From Platanthera guangdongensis (Eukaryota > Streptophyta > Magnoliopsida > Asparagales > Orchidaceae): a stretch of 64,000 nucleotides of DNA. Under the pieces are notes generated by a model. The model worked only from the letters and a program-made list of their open reading frames with translations. It made no database searches and was not told where the DNA came from. Positions 52,370 to 63,662 of this stretch are shown here, one piece after another (position 1 is the first letter of the stretch; each line of letters begins with the position of its first letter). The position numbers and the translations under genes were made by a program. The DNA is taken from NCBI GenBank assembly GCA_039583875.1, contig CM077163.1, positions 109,625,213 to 109,689,212 of the forward strand. The letters run 5' to 3'.

Positions 52370-53511
52370 GTGCGCACACCACGTGATCGCTTAAATTTCC
52401 CTTAGGAACCCCTTGCCATTTCGTTCCTTAATCCCACCCTCGGGAGTGGCCTGCATCAGCGGGCTGGGTGGAACATGCCTCTTCAGTTCGAGCCCGCGCC
52501 AAGACTGCGGGCTAAGGGAGTTTGACCTCGCTGCTGGAGAGAAGCAGGTGCTGGAGGATGAGGAATGGCGGGCTGCATAGCAAATCTGTTTAGTCTGCGA
52601 AGTCCGCGTCTGCTGACAAGCTGAGTCTGTCGATGCTGGATTGAGGATGAGGCCTGCTGTTTCTTAGGAGCTGGAGCTGGGGTTCATCAACGTAGGGGAT
52701 TGGAAGGTTTGATTGCACTTCGAGTCCTCCTAGCTCATGATGAATTGGGTATTGCTGCTGGTCTTTACGGGTAGCCGGGGAGTTGGAGTGTCCGCGCTCC
52801 TTAGGCGAACTGATGATGCTGGCTGCCCATACTGCTGGATGACAAGTGATGGGCGACCTGTCGGACAGACGAGGCAGGCCGAGCATGTTGGCGAGGTGGA
52901 AACGGAGGTAGCTGGCTGGTGGCCTGGGGGCAGGTCACCACTTTTGTTTGGCGGTTTGAACGGTCTGGGAGGATAGACATTTTAAGTCCGTCAACATTGG
53001 ATGTCACCTGTCAAAAGCGTGCTAAGTAACAGCTTGTTGCCGGCATGGGCGGATAGACATCCGAGCGCGGCAAAGGGGGCTCATGTTGAGAAACCTGCGG
53101 TTAAGCTGACAAGGGGCACAACCTGCAGGGACAGACTGCAGGAGCAGTCTACGGCACCTGCCGACCAAAGGAACAAGGCGCGCGGCCTGTGCGGTCATAC
53201 CGCTGAGACCGCCCGAGCCATACGTCCTGAGCGGACAAAAATTCTGTCCACCCACCCTAGGACGATGCGACCTCCATGATGAAACTAGAGCAGGCCGCGA
53301 CTAGCGTGCTGGCTGCCTTGGGAAGGATCACTGATTTCGGGGTTAACATAATCCCCGCACTTTTTATGTTTCGAAGGGAGCTTCAAAAAAGTTGGAGACC
53401 CACGAAAATCATGATCCACCCCAAAGGAATGGAAGGGAGTAAGGAGAGATAGAACCTGATGTCTCTCCTTAGTAGTTTGTCAATTCCTATCTTTTTCCTG
53501 CAAAAGAAAAG
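52370..53511. other. Decayed gypsy-like DNA, unassigned
   Basis: GC-rich, with no convincing ORF. 53268-53400 reads on plus as KLEQAATSVLAALGRITDFGVN, matching minus-strand NLEQAAACELATLAGIVDFWVN near 63290-63350, so it is probably a protease-RT linker of the same gypsy family. The sequence before it (GCGGATAGACATCC, GCGACCTCC) also recurs near 63360-63420. The rest is unrecognised. Confidence 0.4.
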
Positions 53512-54797
53512 ATAGTCGTTGGCCTGTCATAAATGACTTCCTTAACTACATTTTGTCTTCTGGAGGAAAGTCCAATAAAAACATTCCTTTGAAAATCTCT
53601 TGAAACTTGCTCCAGATTAATTGAAAATGGCTGCAAGATCCTTGAAATAAATGCTGAGAATAATTCCACAACTGTCTGAATTTGAATCTTGAAAAATGTC
53701 GATCTCACCAGAAAAACGTCGACCTGAGCTCAGAGACTGGTCTTAGACTGAAGCGTAGATCGTCGATCTAAGCTCAACTATCGTCGAACTGAGCTCAGAG
53801 ATAGAGAAACAAACTAGAGATAAGAACGTCGATTTGAGCTCGAAGCTCGTCGAATGGAGTTCGATGACTTGTTGAAGTTGAGCTCAGAGATTGTTGTATG
53901 AAGTTCGATGATTCGTCGCGGTGAGCTCAGCGATCGTCGAATGGAGTTCGACGATTCATCGTACTGAGCTCGAGGAAATGACTTGGTCTCCTGAACTGAA
54001 ATATCTGGTCTTGAGGGCAGCTTTCAAACCTAAATACTAACCCTTAGACACAATTCTAATTGACCTTTAGATCTATACAAGGAGTTCAAAACAGATTTCC
54101 TAAAAGACATAGTAATCCTTGCCCAAATCAGTAATAGGGTGTTCCAACAATCTCCCCCTATTTGGGTTAGGATTACTATGTCCTTTAAGAAATCTGTTTT
54201 GACCTCCTTGTATAGATCTAAAGGTCAATTATAATTGAGTCTAAGGGTTAGTATTTAGGTTTGAAAGCTGCCCTCAAGACCAGATATTTCAGTTCAGGAG
54301 ACCAAGTAATTTCGTCGAGCTCAGTACGACGAATCGTCGAACTCCATTCGACGATCGCTGAGCTCACCGCGACGAACCGTCGAACTCCATTCGACGATCT
54401 CTAAGCTCAACTTCAACAAGTCGTCGAACTCCATTCGACGAGCTTCGAGCTCAGATCGACGTTCTTGTCTCCAGTTTGTTTCTCTATCTCTGAGCTCAGT
54501 TCGACGATAGTTGGGCTCAGATCGACGATCTCTACTTCAGTCTAAGATCAGGTTCTGAGCCCAGTTCAACGATAGTAGTGCTCAGCTCGACGTTTTTCTG
54601 GTGAGATCGACGTTTTTCAAGATTCAAATTCAAACAGTTGTGGAATTATTCTCAGTATTTTTTTCAAGGATCTTGTAGCCGTTTTCAATTAATCTGGAGC
54701 AAGTTTCAAGGGATTTTCAAAGGAATGTTTTTATTGGACTTTCCTCCAGGAGACAAAATGCAGTTAAGGAAGTCATTTATGACAGGCCAACGGCTAT
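53512..54797. repeat. Large inverted repeat made of Sire-C-type U3
   Basis: Left arm 53512-54127 (U3 on minus), right arm 54161-54797 (U3 on plus), loop of about 33 bases (54128-54160) holding the LTR start and polypurine tract on minus (AGGGGGAGAT, then TGTTGGAACACCC). The arms are alignable throughout with scattered mismatches. Both contain the CGTCGA palindromes. Confidence 0.92.
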
Positions 54798-55682
54798 ATT
54801 GGACAGAGAAATATTCATTCAGATCTAAGGAATAAAAGAGATATTCATATTCTGCTGGAAAAGAGAATAACATAGAAGAATAACATCATCAACAACAACT
54901 CTTACAACAATCACAACAACATAAAGAGAAAGAGTTGCAGATATTCTCAGTCTTAGAATTCATACAAGAACACCATCATAAAAGGAGATCAACACACTGA
55001 AATTTTCAGATCCCTTTTGATTCCAGTGTTCAAAGGCCATCATCATTCAAGACTCCAGACACCACACATTTCAGTTGTTGCTGAAATCATCTTTTGCTGG
55101 AGATCAAATTTTCTGAAAGCCTATCACCCTACTGCAAAGCTTCACTTCCTGAACAACTCAAGATCTCAGGGGGAGCTTTGACAACATCCACTATCTTCTA
55201 TCTGATTGTTGACAGAGAAGATCATCTCATCCCTCTCTCTCTCTCTCTCTCTCTCTGCTGTAAAGGGTTTTTCAAACTACCTTCAAAAGTTTGTGCTGTT
55301 TTCTGAGACCTTGTCAAAACTCAGTGGTGGCAAGACACCTGATCAAAAAATCTGGTTTGGTTTTTGAGCACCTTATCAAAAGCTCATTGGTGCCCAGGAC
55401 ACCTGATCAACTCATCCTGAAGTGGATTCCTACCTAGGGTGGTAGAAGAGTGGATGTACCCAGGTTGATTGGGGAACCACTATAGCTCCTTGTGTCATCT
55501 GGTTGCTTACTTTCTTTTGTTTTCAGGCTGTGGTTTGTGATTGCTTTTTGATTAAATAGTTGTTGTAGTTCAATTGCTTCCCTGTTCACTTAGGAATACA
55601 ACAAGAGTTGTAAAAAGTTTTTAGCAAGCACCATACTCTCTTCACCCCCTCTAGAGTATATCAGATCTAACTTGCACTTTCA
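54161..55682 (+). repeat. Sire-C-type LTR, plus orientation, missing its first ~20 bases
   Basis: Runs from TTTGGGTTAGGATTACTAT to the proper LTR end TTGCACTTTCA at 55682. Homologous to 34454-36013. Contains a (CT)n run at 55231-55256 and the U5 blocks 'GTGGATGTACCCAGG..GGGGAACCACTATAGCTCC' and 'TTCACCCCCTCTAGAG'. Confidence 0.9.
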
Positions 55683-57507
55683 AGCACCATACTCTTTTGC
55701 TTCTTTTCTTTTCTTTTCATAATGCATGGATTTAATTGGGCATCCCGAACTCGTCTAAGGGAAGCTTCTACCTTCTCTTTTTCTTTTTATACTTAGTATA
55801 TTTTGTATATTACCTGTTCTGCATACTTAGATTACAACAGTGGGGACAATGTTGGGTTTAAGTATGGGGGTATTTTCCTATTCTGCATTTTTATTCTATA
55901 CTCATAAAAATACAAAAAAAATTACAAAAATTAAAACCGGAAAAAAGTTTCCCTGTTTTTTTTATTATCATAAAACTCAAAAAATCATAAAACACAAAAA
56001 ATTCACAAAAAAAACTTATAAAACATCAAAAAACTCAAAAAAAAATTTCTTTTGCTTTGTAAATATTTTTTTTAAAAAATAAATCTCTTTTCCCCCTTTC
56101 TTTTTGTAAAAGCTCGCTTTTTAGCATCCCCGCGGTGTTCGACTCATCGAACTAACCACCCAAATAAGAGTTTGTTCGCGGGACCCCTTCGAGTTTTTAC
56201 TTTGTACATTATTTAAAAATAAAAAAATAAAATTTTTTGATCTTTTTCCCCACTATCTCCTTAGTAAATAACATTTCTTTCTCTCCTCTTTTTTGTAAAT
56301 TACTTATCAAATTACACTAAAAAATCAAAAAATTAGAAAAACCAAAAATTCCTAAAAAAGATAATAACTCTAAAAACGGAAAAAAAAAATTATAATCACA
56401 AAAAAATTCAAAAAATGATAAAAACCCAAAATCCCAAAAATATTTTGTTAATTATGTAACGCATAAATCGAATATCTCAATTCTTAATTTTCTTGCTATC
56501 CAAAAAATTTGTTTTGATTTTATTTATATGGAATTTTATTAATTCTCTGTTTGCTATTCGTTTGTTAATTATTGATTGAAAATTTAAATAGTCGGGGTTA
56601 AGTTTTAAAGAATTCATTATGCTTTGTTAAAGATAGCGAACTCGTTTTAGGCACTACTTCTAATTTTTCATTAATAGGAGAACGTGTATTATGTTAGGAA
56701 ATAACGACTATAGAATTCAATTATACTTACTTTTAGGTTTCTGAAAAATTGGAACGTACAATTTATTAAGGTTGCTCTCAAACATTTTTAGGATTAAAAA
56801 TCTAGTTTTCTTTTTTCCCCTTACTTATCATGACCTACTTGGCATGATAAAATTTTTATCCTTAAAAGATCCTATGTCAATGGGAATAAGATTTCGTTCC
56901 GTAAACATAGGCACCCAATAATTTAAAAAGATTATATGTTATGGAGTATGAGGATAAAATTCATTACTCCTACACATATACATTGGATTATTTTTATTCT
57001 TATGAAGTTGAAAAAACAAAAATCCTATTAGGAAAATAAGATTTCATTTTCCTAATAATCCAAAAGAAAAAAAATGGAGGTTTGAGAAAAAAATTACCTC
57101 ACCTCAAAATCCAAACCCTCTTCATTAACCAACATCAACCCCTTAGCCAATTCCACGATTCTAGAATTAATTCAAAAATCTATTTGAGAGCATAATTAGT
57201 AAATTATATTATTTCCAGTAACACTCCTATAAGCTAGAGTTCATATAATTCCAAACTATTTTCGTTAATCTAACCATTACAATTATTGCTTTCTATTTGA
57301 TTACATCAAGAAATCTTTTCTCCAAAACTTTTGCGCTATTTAAATCATCTACATAATTTTAGGACTTAACTCTTATACCCCGTATATTTATTTAGATCTC
57401 TCTTATAATTTATTAAGCGGTAGCTAAACTTAGAGTTATTTCTATTCCTTATAAGTTCACCTCAAACTTTTGCCCTGGAATAACAAAAGCTTAAGTATGG
57501 GGGTATT
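55683..57507 (+). other. AT-rich 3' region of a gypsy element resembling Tat/Athila
   Basis: GTGGGGACAATGTTGGGTTT is followed by the purine tract TTAAGTATGGGGGTATTT at 55858-55875, repeated almost exactly at 57490-57507 beside the LTR start. Between them is A-rich, codon-poor DNA with several A-runs, typical of the long spacer between pol and 3' LTR in Tat-like elements. ORFs here (e.g. 55840-56082) are low-complexity and not credible. Confidence 0.55.
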
Positions 57508-60350
57508 TGATGAATTGTAAATATACATATTTTTATGTACATTACTTAAGTCATTTTCATTTATTTTTGTCATTTTTACTTGTTTTTATTCAATAAAATG
57601 CTCCTATTTTTGTAAATATTTTACTAACTTGTTTTATTTTATTTTTCAGGAAAAAAATAAAAATCTGCAAAAAATTGCCAAGTCACACCCGTGACTTATT
57701 GGGCATGCCCGTGACCAGGCCGTGATTCGTCAAACCCATGGAATCAGCGAATTTTAAAGAGAAATTTCTGGTCGACGATTTCCGATCGACGATTTCAGCT
57801 TGATAAATTCCGATCAACGATTTCAGCTCGACTTTCCGTTCGACTATTGTCGACACCCCCCTACATGCCCAGAGTCACGCCCGTGACCTAGGGCGTGACT
57901 CATCTTCCCGCTTGACGAAATTATGCTCGACGATTTTCGCTCGACAAACTCGCGCTCGACGATTCTCCAGCAGCTCGACGATTTTTCAACTCGATAATTT
58001 CCGCTCAACATTTGTCGAGTGTCGACTCAACCCGACACGCCCAGCGACACGACCAGAGTCACGCCGTGACCTAGTGTGTGACTTCTCCACCTGGCCGACA
58101 AGACCCGCACAACGACATTTGAAGCACCGCTCCCAGATCCACATCCTCAACACGCCTAGAGTCACGCCCGTGACATGGGGCGTGACCAATGCGAGACCGA
58201 CACGTGTCCAGCCCCAAGTCCACTTTCTCGTCAAATCGACGGCCGCATTTTGTACAGTGCAGAAACGCCCCCCCCCCCTACACGCCCGTGTCAATGGGCG
58301 TATACTTTGAATTTTTTTCTCTATAAATACCAGCTTGCTGTAAGAGTTTCTGTTCTCCTTTTGGACCATTTTGCTTAGGATTTATGCTACCTAGATGCAT
58401 CTCAAATCTATGTAAGGGAAATTTTCCCCCTCTCTCTTAGCTTTGTAATCCTTTTTTTTATTAATAAATTTGTAGATTTTCTCCCTTACATGATTATGGA
58501 CTTCATCTATGTTTCATCTCTTAAGCAATCTTATTTTTTTACTTATTTTTATCTTTGTTTCTACTTTGTTTTCTTTTCTTTAAAAAGTGTGTGTGTCTGT
58601 GTATGAGTGTAAATTTTTTGTGTTTTCATAGCTTTAATAGTGCTAATAGTTTAGCTTTTCCGTTCTTGTTCATCCTTATGAAAATATAAAAATGGTTAAA
58701 AAGTGGTTTTGATTTTTCTTACTTAGCCGTTGTTTTGTTATTTTTGTAAAACTTTTCGTGCTTTTAACTTTTCTTCCACTTTTTAGGCATTTTTATAGCA
58801 TTATAAGAATGAATAAGTTGTCATTTTAATTTTTTAAACACTTGTATTTTCCCTTTATTTTCCAAAAACTTTTTGCCCCTTTTATTTTTATTTCTTTTTT
58901 TACTCATGTCTACCGTATTCTACCGGTAGAAATGTATTTATTTCAATTTTTCGGGCATTTTCATTTTGCGTTTATTTGCAAACCTTTTTGTCGGTTTATT
59001 TTTATTTCAGCTTTTTACTCATTTCTATCGCATTCTAGCGGTAGAAATGCTGTCGTTTTAATTTTTTGATAACTTAGTTTTTTTTCAATTTCTGTTGTGT
59101 GCGCATTTATTTCCGCCTACTCGTTAAGAGTTAAATGGCGCAATGCTTTTATTTCATTTCAGTAGAGTGTGTAAAGTGTGTTTACTTTCCTGCAGTGTGT
59201 GTGTGTGTTTTACTTTATGTCGAGAGAGTGTATGCATGAGTTTTACTTTCTGTCGAGTGTGTGCGTGTGTTGCATTTATTTAGTCCTACTCATTTGAGTA
59301 GGACTCGCTTTCATTTCTCCCGCCCAGGCACTTGCGCCGGGACTCGCATTTACTGCTTTCATTTCAGTCCTACTTATTTTAGTAGGACTTGCAATTTACT
59401 ACTTTCTTACTGCTTTATTTTACTGCTTTCATTTCCTGCTTTCCATTTTCTGCTTTCTTTATTGCTTTCACCGCTGCCGTCCCCATTCCGATGAGTGGCT
59501 AATCGTTCTTAGCCCTCAGTATCAAAGAGCATTGGGACAAAAAAATTCCTTTAAATAATTAAAGGTCTTATTTTTCTATTTAATTAAAAGTACTTAAGGT
59601 TTGCTAAGGATTAACGACGCGTAGGACGACATAATCGATGTGTGGGCCCTAATTCTGTTTTCCATACGCTAGCCGAGAGGTCGTGCGTACAGACAGATCA
59701 CCCCTTGTCAAAGAGAGTTCCACACTAACCCTCGAGAGAGGAGGCGCGCCAACTCTACCGAATTGGGTTCCCCACCCAATAGCGGGGTTCTTAGCGTAAT
59801 GTGGGCGTTAAGAGGAATCCTTTGTCGGACTAACGTTTGGTTGAATAGTCTTACCGTTCAGGTGAGAGATAGCCCTATAGCTAGGTGAGCTCATTCTAGT
59901 GGAACCTCCACGGCCAAGTCTCCGCCTTAATTAATTAGAAATTTAGGATCTCTTTTTATTAAAAGTCTATTTTAGTTCGAATTTAATTCGCTGTCGTTGC
60001 GCTAAGCTTTTCATCGGCTCCACCTTTTATGCTTTCATTTTCTGTCTTTCTTTTGCCTTTTTATTATATATATAAAAAATATCCTGACAAGATAATTATC
60101 GGTAAAATAATAGTCCCCTCCAGGGAAGAGTAGAAATAATCGAACCGACCCCGAGAATAATACGACCTCGATATTCCACCAGGAATATCCTGTACTACTC
60201 ACGATAGGTGCACTTGCCTCCTTTCGGTAAAACTCGATCTAAACCGTTTTATATACAAATTAAATAAATCTGTGTGCCCCGTTTTCTAAATAAAACCAAA
60301 TCCTCTTTTCTACTTAAATAAAACCGTTGGGTCGCCGCGTGATCGTAAAT
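57508..60350 (+). repeat. LTR of Tat/Athila-like element (right end unclear)
   Basis: Starts TGATGAATTG directly after the purine tract. U3 (57690-58300) has AGTCACGCCCGTGACCTAGG-type inverted repeats and CTCGACGATTT repeats. A good TATA box CTATAAATACC is at 58321-58331. Then a T-rich region and blocks such as GATAGGTGCACTTGCCTCC (60204-60222) follow. No primer site is found, so the 3' end of the LTR, or the leader, is not delimited. Confidence 0.5.
58321..58331 (+). promoter_or_regulatory. TATA box of Tat/Athila-like LTR
   Basis: CTATAAATACC follows a GC-rich U3 and precedes a T-rich stretch; it matches plant TATA consensus closely. Confidence 0.55.
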
Positions 60351-60990
60351 TTTTTTTGAGTTTGAACCAATCACCAGTCTTTGCTGGTTTTTGCAAAGGA
60401 CAAGTTAGAATCAAATATGGGAGTAAAGAAAAAAGCCGCAAATACTTGAAGGCAACTAGCAGGTGCTGCTGTTCTCTGCAAGAAAAGAGTTTAGAAGCAG
60501 ATATCTTATATAAAAGTAAGTTGCAAGTACCTGTGAAGAAACTTGCAAGTATCTACTGATCTCTGCAAAAAAAGAGTCAAATGCATACATATATATGAAA
60601 GTAGTTTGCAAGTACCTGTGAAGAAACTTGCAAGTATCTACTGATCTCTGCAAAAAAATAGTCAGACGTAGACATATATATGAAAGTAGCTTACAAGTAC
60701 CTGTGAAGTAACTTACAAGTGTCTGCCGATTTCTGCAAAATGAGAGTTAGAAGCAGGCATAATATTTGAATATTGCAAGTACCTGGGTAAGAATTGTAGG
60801 AGCCTGCTAATCACTGCAAAGAGAAGAGTGAGCAGCAGACATAAAATAATGAGCTAAGCTGCAAGTACCTGGATAAGACTTGTAGGAGCCTGCCAATCAC
60901 TACAAAGAGAAGAGTGAGCAGCAGACTTAAAATAATGAGCTAAGCTGTAAGTACTTGGATGAGGCTTGCAGATGCTAACTGTTGATAAGA
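60351..60990 (+). repeat. Minisatellite, period 81-87 bp, about seven units
   Basis: Units begin with GCAAGTACCTG (or close variants) at 60438, 60523, 60608, 60693, 60774, 60861 and 60947. Each holds GCAAGT..ACTTGC arms and a 'CTGCAAA(N)AGAGT' segment. The first and last units are the most diverged. Confidence 0.9.
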
Positions 60991-62042
60991 TAAGACCGAT
61001 ATGATCACATGGCAGAGGAAATGTCTAATGAATTCGACTGATCTTAACTAGATTCTAATAGCAAGGCTGATGGAGATTATGCAGGCAATGCATATAAGAT
61101 GAGCACAAGCAAAATGAATATCTGCTAATCCTTTGGGTAGGTCAGATTTAACCTGCTAACCTGTGAAAGGGGCAGTGGACAAAAAAGAGGTCTATACTGG
61201 GAGATGACCAAGAAAAACTGGATATTGCCACAGGAGAAACACCCGTGGGCCTTATACATTGCTTGCCTAAGAGAGGTCGTCGCGAGTGTAGTCTTACTAA
61301 GAGGGGGTTAGATGCATATCCTTTAGAAGCGCACAAAAGATAAAAGCACGGGAAATCATGAGAAAGATCACTAGATGCACTGCTCTCATGCCTCGGGTTA
61401 CAACATCACTGATCAATGAGACTAGTTGCGCTAAGTGGCCTAAAGCATTACTTGTCTGTGGAAAGATCAGTGGAGTTGTGGACCCCGCAAAAGCATGGAT
61501 TGAGAGCACCATAGAGTGTTCGTCCATCACAGTTGTGAGATGATCGAAGAGACAAGGCTACGCTTGGTCGTCATTTCTTGTCAAGCAAAGATCACCGTAA
61601 CTGTAATGTATCCTTAACGGAGGACTTCAGAGCTAACACATTGGGCCTCCCTAGCACACACTCTGTGTCAGATGCCGGCTAGGATCCGAAGTCACGTATT
61701 CCTCCACATGAGAGTTGAATAGCCCCCACTACACATATGCAAAAACTCCCCACGATATGCGGTCATTATGGCCTTATGCCGGAATCCAATCTCGAGGGGG
61801 CCTATAGCAAGACTCGACGATATCTCAGTGGTTCAGTGATCTCTTTGGGAAAGAGAAAATAGAGGAAGAAGCACTCCAAAAAGATAAATGTGTCAGTACA
61901 GGATCCCTGAAGTAAATTTTATTGAAATGCAAGAAGGAACACGTAGAAGTATTTTGTAAAGAAAATGTTTGAAAGAGTAAGAGTAGAGGTAACCCATCAT
62001 AGTTGTGAAAAAATTTGAAGAACTATGAAGTCCTTTGCCGGC
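60991..62042. other. Unassigned region
   Basis: I see no supported ORF, LTR end or repeat. Given the gag-like fragment that follows on the minus strand, it may be decayed internal sequence of a Tat-like element. Confidence 0.3.
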
Positions 62043-62337
62043 TTAGAATATTCTTCCAAGAGCGCCCTCGTCATCGGCATCGAAGCATTCAACAACATTG
62101 TTAATAACAAGGAGAGGGTGCTCTTTGACTAGGCTCACTCCTCTCGAGCTGCAAGGAATGTCTGCAACTTCTTTGCCCTTTGAGGTTGCTGGATTAGTGA
62201 GATCATCTTTGGGAAACAGGTCACACATATTACCGTGCCGGAGCATCCTTTGCATCAGTTGGCGTAGTGCTTGGCACTTCTCTGTAAGGTGGACTGGCTC
62301 TTTGTGGAATTCACAATACGAATCTTCAAACCTTTAG
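62043..62337 (-). pseudogene. gag: Gypsy (Tat-like) gag C-terminal fragment
   Basis: The minus strand encodes DSYCEFHKEPVHLTEKCQAL then RQLMQRML; the CX2H..HX4C pattern resembles the 'YCxFHxxxGHxTxxC' motif at the end of Tat/Ogre-type gag. It continues to GKEVADIPCSSRGVSL and DDEGALGRIF, then stops. Cut off at 62337 by RT sequence of a different gypsy lineage. Confidence 0.5.
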
Positions 62338-63310
62338 TTCTTGAAATGCAGCTTTGCACTGGGGTGTCCAGTCATATGGCACACATTTCTTGGTTAGGGA
62401 AGTAAGAGTAAGGGATATCCTTGAAAATCCTTTCACGAACTTGCGATAATGCCCAGCAAGCCCAAGAAAGCTTTGTACATCGGCTACTGATTTCAGAGGC
62501 AACCATTCCTTCACGACACACAACTTGGTTGGGTCTACCACTAATCCCATGCCGCTAATAACATGGAAAAACAAGGAGACTTCTCAGAGACAAAATTCAC
62601 ACTTGATGAACTTAGCGAACATGGAATGCTCTTTTAATTTCTTCAAAACCAAAGATAAGTGTTCAACATGTTAATCTTCTGCCTTCGAGTAGACCAAAAT
62701 GCCATCGATGAAGATGATGATGAAGACGTACAAATACAACCCAAATACCATGTTCATCTAACTCATGAATGCGGAAGAGGTGTTTGTGAGCCCAAAGGAC
62801 ATCACTGTGAACTCGTATAAATCGTATCTCGAACTGAATGCTATCTTCTGAATATCTTCCACTTGAATCCTACACTAATAGTTCCCCGAGCACAATCCAA
62901 TTTGGAAAACCAATGCACTCCTACCAACTGATCGAATAACTAGTCGATCTGAGCTAACAGATAGGTGTTCCTCACCATCTGTCGGTTGAGTTCTCGGTAG
63001 TCTATGCACAACCGTAGTGATCCATCTTTCTTCTTAACAAACAAAATAGGGGCTCCCCAGGGTGATGAACTGGGACGAACAAACCCTGATTCCACTAACT
63101 CCTGCAACTTAACTCTAAACTCAGCGAGTTCCTTTCAATCCGTTCGATAAGGGGTCCTAGAGATGGGCATTGCACCAGGTAGTAGTTTAATTTGAAAGTC
63201 CACTTCTCTATGTGGGGGTAATCCTGGCAACTTCCGGGAATACCTCAGGAAAATCCCGCACCACCAGCACATCTTTCATACTATTAACCCAGAAATCGAC
63301 GATCCCTGCC
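62338..63310 (-). pseudogene. pol: Gypsy chromovirus RT fragment (broken)
   Basis: In minus-strand order, with stops and shifts: a linker ending [14 protein letters not shown] (about 63270-63230), [36 protein letters not shown] (about 63035-62980), LYEFTVMSFGLTNTSSAFM (about 62810-62760), FIIIFIDGILVYSK (about 62725-62685; the catalytic second Asp is replaced by Gly), FAKFIKCEFCL, then HVISGMGLVVDPTKLCVVKEW and VADVQSFLGLAGHYRKFV to 62338. An inactive Tekay-like copy, related to Gyp-2 but diverged. Confidence 0.82.
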
Positions 63311-63662
63311 AAGGTAGCTAGCTCACAAGCCGCGGCCTGCTCCAAGTTTCCCTTGGAGGTCGCAACCTATCTCAACCCTCTTTTTGGGTTGGGAGGATAG
63401 ACTTCTCTATCCGCCCCGCCCGCGCGGCTAGGGAGGTCTACCCAGTTTGACCGCCTAGGTCGCGCAGTAGCTGTGTTCTGTAGGGGTGCGGACTGCTTCC
63501 AAATTCCATCACTGCAGGCCCCGCAGTTTGTCTGCCTAACCACGCAGTAGATCTCCCTTTCTTCTACAGGTGCGGATAACACTCCCAATTAGGTCGCGTG
63601 GCTAGCCAGGCGGGTAGTGGTCTCCTCCAGCCAACCACCAGTAAGCAGACTCATCATCCCAC
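63311..63662. other. Unassigned GC-rich segment
   Basis: Contains GCGCAGTAG..GGTGCGGA-type repeats (63464-63490, 63541-63575) and a patch near 63380-63420 resembling 53190-53265. Probably gag-protease region of the same decayed gypsy family, but no frame survives. Confidence 0.3.

Noticed and set aside
53512..54797. Large foldback as a MITE or Foldback DNA transposon
   Set aside because: Both arms are Sire-C-type U3 and the loop holds its polypurine tract; no transposon-type ends are needed.
55231..55256. (CT)n microsatellite as an independent finding
   Set aside because: An ordinary short run inside the Sire-C-type LTR.
57912..58310. 132-codon plus-strand frame and its 127-codon antisense
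   Set aside because: Falls within U3 palindromes of the Tat-like LTR; Arg/Thr/Pro-rich from CGACGA and CACG repeats.
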